A stretch of DNA of 64,000 nt from Chryseosolibacter sp964551035. GTDB lineage: Bacteria > Bacteroidota > Bacteroidia > Cytophagales > Cyclobacteriaceae. The stretch lies in the NCBI GenBank assembly GCA_964551035.1, contig CAZKBK010000008.1, positions 1-64,000 of the forward strand. Direction: 5' to 3'. How positions within the stretch are numbered: the stretch's first letter is position 1; each line of letters opens with the position of its first letter. Below are positions 35,397 through 44,320 of this stretch, in pieces. Under the pieces are notes generated by a model. The model did not search any database and was not told the DNA's origin. It saw nothing but the letters and a program-made list of their open reading frames with translations. The translations under genes and the position numbers were made by a program.

Positions 35397-38300
35397 TGCT
35401 CGCTGCCGTTGAACCTGAAGACGCGTGGCCGGTCTCCGTTGATGCCTGCAACCATGAACTGCGCTCCATTTCGATCCTTGAATGAAGTTAAGTTGCGTAT
35501 TTCCTCGCGCACAAAAAGGCCATTGGTAGAAACGTCCGTCCATTCAAATTCAGCCGAGCCGTTGCCCAGCAGGACATGCCCGTGGCTCGCATCCCTGCGG
35601 GAGAACTGCGGTTTCCAGCCAAAATCATTTCCCCCCAGCACCAAGTCGACATGCCCGTCGTCGTTGATGTCGGCACACAGGATCGCCGACACCACCGACC
35701 ATTGTACCCTGTCCGGCAGACTTACAAGGTTAAATTTTCCGCCGCCTTCATTTACGGCGACGACGGATTTCGAAAAGTCCGCGGTCCTCACCACCGAGTT
35801 TTCGACGACTTCGGGGGAGAATAACTCGCTGATAGTTCTCCGGGAGTAATCCGACGCTTTAAGATTCTCTTTCTTGAGGTGCGGCATCTGGCTGGTGATC
35901 TCCCGGCGCATGTGGATCGGGTAGTCGCCGTCGTCATACACACAAGTCATCACCTGTTCAATGGTTCCGTTCGCGTCAAAATCGTTCACCCACAATCGCA
36001 TGGGGCGCTCTTTCGACGCCACGTAGGGCATGTTCAATCCGGCATTCCCAAGCACGAGGTCCTGGTCTCCGTCCCCGTCAAGGTCAGCGGATTCCACAGC
36101 CTCCCACCAACCTTTCAGGGAATCCAGGCCCGACGCCCATTTACTCAGTCGTCCCCCGGAATTCCTGAACACGAAGGGACTCCCCCAGTCCGATACGGTA
36201 ACCAAATCGGTTTTGCCGTCACCGTCGACATCCGTCCAGGATGCGTCGGTTACGAGTCCGGCATCCTTGAGGTCGAATGCATAGCGCTCCGTGCCATCGG
36301 TAAAAATGCCCAAGCCGTCATTGATCAACAGCATGTGTTGGGGGTCTACGCCATACACTCCGGGAACACTTCGGGAGCCCACGAACAGGTCGGCATCACC
36401 ATCGTCGTCAAAGTCAAACGGTTCGATCACCGAGATGTTCGTTCTGGCGGAAGGAAGGTGATGGTCTGACCGGGTGAAATTTCCCCGGCCATCGTTCAAA
36501 TAAAGGCGGGTGGTATACGAACCCTTTTCCGCGGCGATGTTTCCCCCTGTGCCAACGGCCAGGTCCGGATCGCCATCCCCATCCGCATCGAAGAAGGCAG
36601 CTGCCGTATCTTCAAAGCCGGCGTCATCGTTGAAGCAATCGCTGGCGACATACCTGAAGGCGCCGCTGACATCGTGAAGATAGATCCTGCCTGCCTGGTT
36701 CTTGGCGCCGCCGACGAAAAAGTCGTCGTTTCCGTCTCCGTTGACATCGCCCACGGCCAACGCGGGTCCTTCCCGCGACAGTTGTCGGGTCACCAGGCCC
36801 TCCTGGTCGAAGTCGTCGAAAAGATCTTCATGATGCGGCGCCAGGCGGAGGGTGTTGATCTCCTCAAGAAGGGGCCGCGCGGATTTCGCAGGCGGCGGCG
36901 TCCACCGTTCTTTCGCTTCGGCTTGCGAGAGCACGAGCCGCTGGTTAGCCGCAACACCGGTCAATACCGTTAGTTTATTATCGGGCCAAACCACCGACAC
37001 GGAGTCTATCGTCGCGTGCTTTCCCAATCCGATCGTCATCACGTAGTCCATGGACGACTGAAAACCCCTTGAAGGCATCAGCTCCTGCACGATCAGGTCG
37101 TCCTCCATGAAAAGTTTCACCGACGTGCCGATGGCGAAGGTGTTCTTGTCGCTGCCCTTGAATTGAAACTGAATGTAGTTGTTGTCCAGAACCTGGCGGG
37201 CCTCATTCCGGTAAACAAACGCCTCCATGTTGACATTGTTTACGACCAGGTCCAGGTCGCCATCATTGTCGAGGTCGCCATACGCGCAGCCGTTGGAGAA
37301 GCTTGGCGTGCCAAGGCCCCACTCGGCGGCGACGTTCCTGAATTTCAGGTCCCGGGTGTTTTTGTAGGCATAGTTCGCGAGTGGTGTCGCCGACATCTTG
37401 TTGATGATCGACAACATCGCCTCGTTCTTTTCGCCGGTTACGAGCATCTTGCGGATCACGTCGTCGGCAAGAAAGTCCACAAAGTCAATTTCGGTGAGGT
37501 CGTGAATGATCCCGTTGGTCACGAAAATGTCCTTGTATCCATCGTTGTCCATATCAAAGATCAGCCCCGCCCAGCTCCAATCCGTTTTTGCGACACCGCT
37601 GAAATAGGCGATCTCTGAGAATGTATTGTTGCCATTGTTGACCTGTAAAGTATTCTGGATATACTGCTGGTAGAAGTCCCTGCTCTGCTTGAGTTTGAAG
37701 ACATCATACGTATCGAACTCCATCACCGCCTTTGTGCGCTCGTCGGTCTCCGGGAGCATGTCCGTAATGAAGACGTCGTTCAGTCCGTCGTTGTTGATGT
37801 CGGCGATGTCGACGCCCATTGCGGACAGACACAAGTGCGAAGTCCACTCCTTTATTTCCTCGGAGAAGGTGCCATCCCGCTGGTTGATGTAAAGGTAATC
37901 GCGTTCATAAAAGTCGTTGCTAATGTAGATGTCGGGCCATGTGTCCCCGTTCATGTCGCACACCAGGATGCCGAGTCCAAAAGCGATGAGGCTCCGGTAG
38001 ATTCCGGCCTCTTCGCTCACGTCGACGAATCTTCCGTTATCGTTTCTCAGCAACAGGTGGCCGATGCCGCGAAACTCTTTCGGCACGCTCTCCCAGTCGC
38101 TCGCCTTCTTGTGGCGGTCGGACGCATAACCCAGGCTGTTTACCGGCACGTTGCTATTGTTGAGCAGGTACGCGTCGAGGTCGCCGTCCTTGTCGTAATC
38201 AAAGAAGGAGGCGTGCGTTGAGAAGCCACTTTCTGCGAGGTTGTATTCCGCGGCCCGCTCGGTGAAGGTGAGGTCTCCGTTGTTGATATAGAGGTCGTTG

Positions 38301-38755
38301 TCGTGGTTGTTTCCCTCCATGTTGCCGGCGTTACTCACGTAGATATCGAGGAGTCCGTCGGCATTCACGTCGGCCATCAGCACGCCCGTGTCCCAGGGTT
38401 TGCTGCCTCCCACGCCAGCGGCATCCGTAATATCCTCGAAGGTGAAGTTTCCTTTATTGAGATAGAGGCGGTTCTTCTTCATGTTGGCGGTGAAGAAAAT
38501 GTCGGGCAGCCCGTCGTTGTTGATGTCGCCAATGGCCACGCCGCCGCCATTGTAGAAATTCCGGTATTTGAAGACGTTAAAATCTTCCTGGTCTTCCACT
38601 GCGTTGACGAACGAGATCCCGGTCTGATCGGAATCGAGTTGGGTAAAGAGCGGCGGACCACTGCCGGCCGTTCGCGTCGGTTCGCCGTCCTTGCAGGCAA
38701 AAGCAAACACCACGAGGGCGAATATCACCACACCCCTATTCATCTTCTTTGTCAT
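35393..38755 (-). CDS. FG-GAP/VCBS-ASPIC lipoprotein 1 (CRTAC1-like)
   Basis: 1120 aa with a lipoprotein signal (RGVVIFALVVFAFAC, Cys 21). FG-GAP calcium loops start at once (GGGVAIGDINNDGLPDIFF, ADVNADGLLDIYV, FDYDKDGDLDAYL). An ASPIC/UnbV domain lies at about residues 530-600 (GFQSSMDYVMTIGLGKHA), and a second set of loops follows (DVNGDGNDDFFV, DLDGDGDQDLVLG). It is first in a coupled run of four genes, 175 bp after SusD1 and past a terminator, so it probably has its own promoter. It would sit on the outer membrane near the SusC1-SusD1 transporter. Confidence 0.9.
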   Translation of the reverse strand: MTKKMNRGVVIFALVVFAFACKDGEPTRTAGSGPPLFTQLDSDQTGISFVNAVEDQEDFNVFKYRNFYNGGGVAIGDINNDGLPDIFFTANMKKNRLYLNKGNFTFEDITDAAGVGGSKPWDTGVLMADVNADGLLDIYVSNAGNMEGNNHDNDLYINNGDLTFTERAAEYNLAESGFSTHASFFDYDKDGDLDAYLLNNSNVPVNSLGYASDRHKKASDWESVPKEFRGIGHLLLRNDNGRFVDVSEEAGIYRSLIAFGLGILVCDMNGDTWPDIYISNDFYERDYLYINQRDGTFSEEIKEWTSHLCLSAMGVDIADINNDGLNDVFITDMLPETDERTKAVMEFDTYDVFKLKQSRDFYQQYIQNTLQVNNGNNTFSEIAYFSGVAKTDWSWAGLIFDMDNDGYKDIFVTNGIIHDLTEIDFVDFLADDVIRKMLVTGEKNEAMLSIINKMSATPLANYAYKNTRDLKFRNVAAEWGLGTPSFSNGCAYGDLDNDGDLDLVVNNVNMEAFVYRNEARQVLDNNYIQFQFKGSDKNTFAIGTSVKLFMEDDLIVQELMPSRGFQSSMDYVMTIGLGKHATIDSVSVVWPDNKLTVLTGVAANQRLVLSQAEAKERWTPPPAKSARPLLEEINTLRLAPHHEDLFDDFDQEGLVTRQLSREGPALAVGDVNGDGNDDFFVGGAKNQAGRIYLHDVSGAFRYVASDCFNDDAGFEDTAAAFFDADGDGDPDLAVGTGGNIAAEKGSYTTRLYLNDGRGNFTRSDHHLPSARTNISVIEPFDFDDDGDADLFVGSRSVPGVYGVDPQHMLLINDGLGIFTDGTERYAFDLKDAGLVTDASWTDVDGDGKTDLVTVSDWGSPFVFRNSGGRLSKWASGLDSLKGWWEAVESADLDGDGDQDLVLGNAGLNMPYVASKERPMRLWVNDFDANGTIEQVMTCVYDDGDYPIHMRREITSQMPHLKKENLKASDYSRRTISELFSPEVVENSVVRTADFSKSVVAVNEGGGKFNLVSLPDRVQWSVVSAILCADINDDGHVDLVLGGNDFGWKPQFSRRDASHGHVLLGNGSAEFEWTDVSTNGLFVREEIRNLTSFKDRNGAQFMVAGINGDRPRVFRFNGSEQ

Positions 38756-38885
38756 TCCATTTTATTAACGTCTCAAAAAGACAGCAACGCCGCGGGAGCG
38801 AAAAATAAAACCGCGATGCCCAATTCGGGCAAGTTAACATTAATCGAAAAAGGCGACAAGGTTGCGCATGCAATAACCCCTTATG

Positions 38886-38910
38886 AAAAAGGGGCTCTTC
38901 GCCCCTTTTT
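38886..38910 (-). terminator. Intrinsic terminator after susD1
   Basis: Perfect 10-bp inverted repeat AAAAAGGGGC / GCCCCTTTTT with a 5-base loop, 20 bp past the susD1 stop on the minus strand. The T run exists on both strands, so it may work in both directions. Confidence 0.88.
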
Positions 38911-38930
38911 CATCAATGATATAAACTTCC

Positions 38931-40589
38931 TCAATAACCGGGATTCTGCACGAGATTTGGATTGGACAACAACGCGCTGGCGGGAATCGGGAAGAGGTCG
39001 GTGTGCCCGTCTCCCGCTTCCTTGAATTCCCAGGCATTCTTGAATACGCCAAAACGGATCATGTCGTTTCGCCTCCAGTTCTCCATGTACAATTCACGGC
39101 CTCTCTCATCGAGGATATCCATCTCTGTCAAGGCGCCGAGGTCAGACGTATTTTCCCGCGCGGCCCTCAGTTCATTAATTTCGGCAAGTGCGCCGGGGGC
39201 GTCGCCCAAACGGAACATCGCTTCAGCCCTCATCAAATGTGCATCGGCGAATCGGGCCACCACCTGGCCGGATGTGAATGAACCGTTTGCGGGCGAGTAT
39301 TTCAACAGTCGCATACCGGTGACCTCGTTGTTACCGATCAGGCCCGGGAATTCCTTCGTGAATATCAACGGCTCCCCCGTTCTTGTCTTTAGTTCCACCA
39401 CATAACCCACCGGGTCGACGTACTCTTCTCCGGGCTCGGGATCAGCTGGAGGTGGTGCCGCGGTTTCTACACCGGCCGCATTCAAATATCTCCAACCGTA
39501 CATCTGATGGCCGAACTGGAAACCATAGCCAAAGCCTACGTTGTCCGGCGTTGTGGTGGATTCGATATGCACATACCCTCGCCTTTCCTCCTGAGTTCCG
39601 CCGATACGGTTGTCGTCCGGCGGGCCTTCGAACTTGTCGTAAAACTCGGACAGTGTTGAGAATCCGTTCCAACCGCCGCCCGTATTCCCCGGGTGCGCCT
39701 GGTTGTAGTGCAATGCGCTCCAAATCTTTGAGCCTGCATCCGCCGGCACGGCCCAGATGACATCTGTATTGGGGAATGTTGGCCCAACAAACGTCTGAAA
39801 ATAGTCAGGCGTGATCGCATAGCCGTCTGCTTCAATGGCGTCCACAAGATCGATAACATCCTGGAGGTCGGTTGCACCGTAGCTGCCCTTGTAGACGACG
39901 GCGTTCAGTTTAACTTTTGCAAGCATGAAGCGCGCCGTTGCCTTTACGGCCCTGAACTTGGTGCCGGCGGTAGGGTCGCTGGCCGGCAAGTCTGCAATGG
40001 CATCGTTTAGGTCCTGAACGATCATATCGTATGCCTCGGCGCGGGTCATCACCGTCGGGATCACATCAGGCCCATCCGTTGCGTTCCTGAAAGGCACCTG
40101 GCCAAAGCAATCCATCACAATCCACATATTGTAGGCCCTCACAAACTTAGCGTGCGCCAACTGTTCCGTATTTGCGTTGCTCAGCGGATCAATTACTTCC
40201 GTTGCCCGTAGCACGGCACCATTTCTGTCATTCCACACATTGGTAATAAAATTATGGGTAGGCCCCCAGGTATGTGCATGCAGGGTTCGCCATACGCCAT
40301 TATCGCCCCAGTCGGTACCCCTTGTCGGAACCACGAGTATGTCTGTCGTGACTTCGCTCAGGGCGTACAAATTTTCCTGGGTCGCCATTTGGCCCGAAAT
40401 GTTATTGTACAAGGTCTCAATGGAGCCGTCCACGCTTTCGACCCCGCTGAATACGCCACCTTCGTCCGATATCAGCGCGTCGGTCTCTTCAATGTCCAGG
40501 CTGCATGAACTGAGAAATAGCCCCATTGCCATCACCCTAGCAAAAAGTCCGGTATTTATTTTTCTGGTATTTTTCATTTTCTTCTGCAT
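38931..40589 (-). CDS. SusD/RagB-family surface glycan-binding lipoprotein 1
   Basis: 552 aa from the ATG at 40589; the ATG at 40577 (MKNTRKINTGL) is equally possible, while the longer frame overlaps susC1. Lipid Cys near 29 (AMGLFLSSCS). The sequence has the helical SusD fold with an early TPR-type region (AHAKFVRAYNMWIVMDCFGQ) and the typical C-terminal RagB end (DERGRELYMENWRRNDMIRF, FPIPASALLSNPNLVQNPGY). It forms the lid of the SusC1 transporter. The gene follows susC1 by 19 bp and ends at a terminator. Confidence 0.95.
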   Translation of the reverse strand: MQKKMKNTRKINTGLFARVMAMGLFLSSCSLDIEETDALISDEGGVFSGVESVDGSIETLYNNISGQMATQENLYALSEVTTDILVVPTRGTDWGDNGVWRTLHAHTWGPTHNFITNVWNDRNGAVLRATEVIDPLSNANTEQLAHAKFVRAYNMWIVMDCFGQVPFRNATDGPDVIPTVMTRAEAYDMIVQDLNDAIADLPASDPTAGTKFRAVKATARFMLAKVKLNAVVYKGSYGATDLQDVIDLVDAIEADGYAITPDYFQTFVGPTFPNTDVIWAVPADAGSKIWSALHYNQAHPGNTGGGWNGFSTLSEFYDKFEGPPDDNRIGGTQEERRGYVHIESTTTPDNVGFGYGFQFGHQMYGWRYLNAAGVETAAPPPADPEPGEEYVDPVGYVVELKTRTGEPLIFTKEFPGLIGNNEVTGMRLLKYSPANGSFTSGQVVARFADAHLMRAEAMFRLGDAPGALAEINELRAARENTSDLGALTEMDILDERGRELYMENWRRNDMIRFGVFKNAWEFKEAGDGHTDLFPIPASALLSNPNLVQNPGY

Positions 40590-40608
40590 TAAGAATAGAA
40601 CGTTCAGA

Positions 40609-43600
40609 TCAGAATGATGCATTCAAGCCCAGCGTAAAAGTCCGTGGCCTGGGATAGGCACCGTAATCGATCCCCGCGGTCGGAAGCCCGTTCAAGAGAT
40701 TGAAGTCTGCCGGCATCGTGCTCACTTCCGGATCCAGGCCTGTATAATTGGTAATCACGAAAAGGTTCTGGGCATTGAAGAAAACTCTGACGCGCCTAAT
40801 AGCGGAGCCGTCCTGAAGTGGCACGTTGTACCCAAGGCTTAGATTCTGCAGTCGGGTAAAATCACCCTTCTCGAGAAAGCGCGTGGACACGGCAGCTTCT
40901 GCCACACCCGATTCACCGCTCGTAAGGACATCCGGGGTGACGTTCCTGGCGTTGTTGATCGAGCCTGCCGTAAAGAAGGCATTCCGCGTGTTGTTGTAGA
41001 TATAATGGCCATACTGGCCAGAAAGGTATGCGGCGAAGTCGAAAGCGCGCCAGGTGGCGTTTATTGAAAGTCCCATATTCCACGTGGGCAGCGCACTCTT
41101 TCCGACAAAGGTCTGAATGTCACCGATCGGCTGTCCGTTCTCATCAAATCCCTGGAATTCCCTGAGGTGATACGAGAATAACGGATATCCTCCAGCGAGG
41201 CGCTGTGCATAAGCGCCCGTCAGTCCCTGACCATAAATGGTACCTGCATCCAGGACACCACCAAAATCCTGCAGTTCATTGGTGTTGTGCGAGAGGTTTC
41301 CGCTGATACTCAGCGAAGCATCGACCTGGTCAACAGCCGCATAGGTTAGCGCAAATTCCCATCCCTTGTTTTGAACATTTGCGTCAAGATTATCAAATAT
41401 CTGCGTGACAAGGGCTGGCTGGGCCGCGATACGCCGTAACAGCAAGTCGGTGGTATTTTTCACATAGTAATCGATACTACCCGCCAGCTTGTCGCTCGAT
41501 ATGCCGAAGTCCAGACCGATACTGGTCTGCTCCGTGGATTCCCAGCGAAGGCTTGGTTCAACGTTCCCGACGCCGCCGGTACCTGGAACGGTAATCGACA
41601 TGTTAGCGGGAATTGAAACGTCACCGTAGCGCTCCACCCTCACATAATCTCCATAGCCCAGGCCATCCTGATTACCCACAACGCCATAGCCCGCTCTCAA
41701 TTTCAGGGTACTAAACACGTCCGGCGCAAAATCCTCTTCATGCAGTTTCCACGCTACGGCGCCTGATGGAAACACGCCATACCGGTTGTCACCGCCGAAC
41801 TTGGAGGATCCGTCGATCCGCAAAGTAGCAGTAATCAAATACTTGTCGGAAATGGTAAAGTTTCCCCGGCCGAAGTAAGACTGCAGATAGTCGGTGCGGT
41901 CGTAAAAGTTGGCTGCAACAGCCTGGACGCCGACGCCTGCAGGCCTGCCAAAGTAGCTCCGGGCAAAAGTCCCCTCGTCAAGATTAATACCATTGACAAA
42001 TCCTCCCGTCGTCGGATCGGCTGGATTGCTGGGCGCAAGCGTATTCGCGATGCCCCAGTTGTTGTAGGTTTCGTAAAAACTGGCGGCTGCGGCATCCCCG
42101 GCTTCATAGGAGTCCCTGAGTTCCGATTTCATGTTACCAAAATCAGAGTAATCGCTAAAACCCCTCGCCGTTGCCCAGAAATAGTTATTGCGGAAACTTT
42201 GCACCGAATATCCACCAACCACTTCGATCGCTACATTACCAGTCGTTTTGTGATAGTTTAAAGTTAGTTCGAGGAGGTTGCTGGTAGTCCGGTTTTCGTT
42301 TAGTTGACCTTGTCCGTTTCCAGTGACACCATCTCCCGCGTTTAGGGCGTCGCCCGACACCAGGGTTACGCGATCGCCGACAGACTTATCAAGTCCGTAA
42401 GTGGCCTTAGCCGTGAGCGCCTCCGAGATTGCGTAGTCTGCGCTCAGATTTGCCAGTATCCTGTTTGTGGTTCCACGGCTTTGGTAATACGTGAGCATAT
42501 TGGCAGGGCTTCTTTGGCCGCCGGTGTTAAAATCCGGGTCGCTAGGCCACGTTGGGTTGGCGGAGTAGGCCGCGCCCAGCAGGTCACCGGCAAAGCCTGC
42601 ATTGCCGCTGATCGGAGGATCTTCCCGACTCACATTGGAATAGGTGGCAGAGAGATCCAGGTTCAGTTTGCCGTCGAGAAGCGACTTCTGTCCATTGATG
42701 CGGCCCGTAAAGCGCTTCATGTAAGAATTCTTCAGAACACCCTGCTGATCCTGGTATCCGAGCGATGCGCGCAGTGCGCCGGTGGAAAATCCGCGGGAAT
42801 ACGCAAGATTCTGGTTGTGGGAAATTGATGTTCTCGTGATGTAGTCCTGCCAGTCCGTATTGGCGCCGGCATCCTGAGCGACCGGGTCTCCGCCAAACTG
42901 CTCGACCGCATCCAGGAATTGTTCCCTGTCAAGCAGGTCATATTTGTTTGCCGGTGAGGCAACGCTGACATTTGACGAGAGGTCAAACGTGCCCTGGCTT
43001 CCCCTACCGCTCTTTGTAGTGATGATTACCACGCCGTTCGCCCCGCGCGACCCGTAGATCGCCGTGGCAGATGCATCCTTCAGAATACTTATGCTTTCAA
43101 TGTCATTGGGATTCAAAAACGTCAGAGGATTCGTGTCGGCAATGGTCCCGAATCCAACATCCGCCGATGAAGGCTGCGTGCCTCCACTCAACGGTACGCC
43201 GTCGACTACAAACAAGGGGTTGTTGTTTGAACGGATCGAAGTGGTTCCCCGTATCCTTAACTGAACTCCCGCACCCGGGTTACCCGTCGTGGTGGTGATC
43301 TGAACACCCGCGGTCTTTCCCTGGATCAGTTGCTCCGGGGAGGAGATCATTCCGCGGTTGAACTCCTCGGCGCTTACCGAGGTTACCGCGCCGGTCGCAT
43401 CCTGGCGGTTTACTTCGCCATAACCGATAACGACCACTTCATTCAGTGCCCGCACATCCGGGGAGAGTTCGACGTTGATCGTCGATTGCGTCCCGACGGC
43501 GATCTCCTGGACCGCATACCCCACAAATGAAAATACAAGCGTCGCGTTCTCACCTACGTTGATTGAATAACTTCCATCGACGTCAGTGGCGGTACCGTTG

Positions 43601-43761
43601 CTGGTACCCTTCTCTACAACATTGACCCCCGGAATTCCGGCGCCATCCTCTACAGAAGTCACTCGCCCGGTTACGGTTCTGCCCTGCGACCACGCCATGG
43701 TGGAAATCAGTAAAAGCACGACCGTGAGATACCTGCCAGAAGCAAAGTAAATTTTTGTCAT
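40609..43761 (-). CDS. SusC/RagA-family TonB-dependent transporter 1
   Basis: 1050 aa. Signal peptide to about residue 25 (STMAWSQ), a carboxypeptidase-regulatory-like domain (TVTGRVTSVEDGAGIPGVNV, FSFVGYAVQEIAVG), the plug with the SusC signature NEVVVIGYGEVNRQDATGAV and LKDASATAIYGSRGANGVVI, then the 22-strand barrel ending in LGLNASF. It takes up oligosaccharides across the outer membrane with TonB energy, with SusD1 as lid. First gene of its unit; the 559-bp upstream region has a LacI-type operator-like site at 43907-43920. Confidence 0.96.
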   Translation of the reverse strand: MTKIYFASGRYLTVVLLLISTMAWSQGRTVTGRVTSVEDGAGIPGVNVVEKGTSNGTATDVDGSYSINVGENATLVFSFVGYAVQEIAVGTQSTINVELSPDVRALNEVVVIGYGEVNRQDATGAVTSVSAEEFNRGMISSPEQLIQGKTAGVQITTTTGNPGAGVQLRIRGTTSIRSNNNPLFVVDGVPLSGGTQPSSADVGFGTIADTNPLTFLNPNDIESISILKDASATAIYGSRGANGVVIITTKSGRGSQGTFDLSSNVSVASPANKYDLLDREQFLDAVEQFGGDPVAQDAGANTDWQDYITRTSISHNQNLAYSRGFSTGALRASLGYQDQQGVLKNSYMKRFTGRINGQKSLLDGKLNLDLSATYSNVSREDPPISGNAGFAGDLLGAAYSANPTWPSDPDFNTGGQRSPANMLTYYQSRGTTNRILANLSADYAISEALTAKATYGLDKSVGDRVTLVSGDALNAGDGVTGNGQGQLNENRTTSNLLELTLNYHKTTGNVAIEVVGGYSVQSFRNNYFWATARGFSDYSDFGNMKSELRDSYEAGDAAAASFYETYNNWGIANTLAPSNPADPTTGGFVNGINLDEGTFARSYFGRPAGVGVQAVAANFYDRTDYLQSYFGRGNFTISDKYLITATLRIDGSSKFGGDNRYGVFPSGAVAWKLHEEDFAPDVFSTLKLRAGYGVVGNQDGLGYGDYVRVERYGDVSIPANMSITVPGTGGVGNVEPSLRWESTEQTSIGLDFGISSDKLAGSIDYYVKNTTDLLLRRIAAQPALVTQIFDNLDANVQNKGWEFALTYAAVDQVDASLSISGNLSHNTNELQDFGGVLDAGTIYGQGLTGAYAQRLAGGYPLFSYHLREFQGFDENGQPIGDIQTFVGKSALPTWNMGLSINATWRAFDFAAYLSGQYGHYIYNNTRNAFFTAGSINNARNVTPDVLTSGESGVAEAAVSTRFLEKGDFTRLQNLSLGYNVPLQDGSAIRRVRVFFNAQNLFVITNYTGLDPEVSTMPADFNLLNGLPTAGIDYGAYPRPRTFTLGLNASF

Positions 43762-43906
43762 ACGGATTTGGTTTGGGTTAAGAAATTCAAAAAATATGGA
43801 CTTCCCGTTCGGACGACTTCACGAACCGAGCAATCCATCTTAAAATTTAGCAAGAACCGCGTGTTCCAGCACCCTAAAATATGCATTATTTTCAATGAAA
43901 ACGATT

Positions 43907-43920
43907 GCGCAAACGTTTGA
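43907..43920. promoter_or_regulatory. LacI-family operator-like site upstream of susC1
   Basis: GCGCAAACGTTTGA contains the inverted repeat CAAACG-like core (CAAACGTTTG) typical of LacI/PurR-family operators, about 146 bp before the susC1 ATG. It shares GCGCAAACG with the site upstream of susC2. Confidence 0.5.
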
Positions 43921-44043
43921 AATTCGACTAGTGGACATATTTGGCTGCCCGGTCACCATGAACCGCACGTTTCGTCCTTTCACACCAGCGGCCAACCGGT
44001 TCCATCCATGGAGGTGAGCACGCGGCCGGGAGAGACGACGTGC

Positions 44044-44113
44044 GAATTACGAATTACGAAGTACGAAGGACGAATTACGAAGGACGAAGTACGAATTACG
44101 AAGTACGAATTAC
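44044..44113. repeat. Ten-unit 7-bp tandem repeat array (GAATTAC/GAAGTAC)
   Basis: Ten units in perfect phase: GAATTAC x2, GAAGTAC, GAAGGAC, GAATTAC, GAAGGAC, GAAGTAC, GAATTAC, GAAGTAC, GAATTAC. This is the reverse complement, rotated, of the TCGTAAY unit at 25958. Confidence 0.92.
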
Positions 44114-44193
44114 GAATGAGAACCCCGGTTGAAATTGGAGGTTGGCTTTTGCGGGCATGAGCCCACCCGTCGCGGGGCTTCTTACCTGCAAGG

Positions 44194-44212
44194 TGGTCGC
44201 AAATTGCGACCA
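44194..44212. repeat. 19-bp perfect palindrome
   Basis: TGGTCGCAA and TTGCGACCA flank a single A. With no T run it is either a protein-binding site or a repetitive hairpin; it lies about 108 bp beyond the GH13 stop. Confidence 0.7.
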
Positions 44213-44320
44213 GTTCACCATAAATGCCCTCAGATCTGGAAAGCCACTACGAATCCATCCTACCCGACGAAATCATCGAAAGCCGTATTTTCACCATTCA
44301 CGTTCAACTCATCGCACGCG

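Larger units (their letters stand above)
43762..44320. other. 559-bp intergenic region with operator-like site and repeats
   Basis: It lies upstream of susC1 and downstream of the SusA-like GH13 gene, both on the minus strand. It holds the LacI-type site (43907-43920), a ten-unit heptamer array (44044-44113) and a 19-bp perfect palindrome (44194-44212). The susC1 promoter must be near the operator side, but I see no convincing TAnnTTTG/TTG pair. No protein is evident. Confidence 0.65.
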
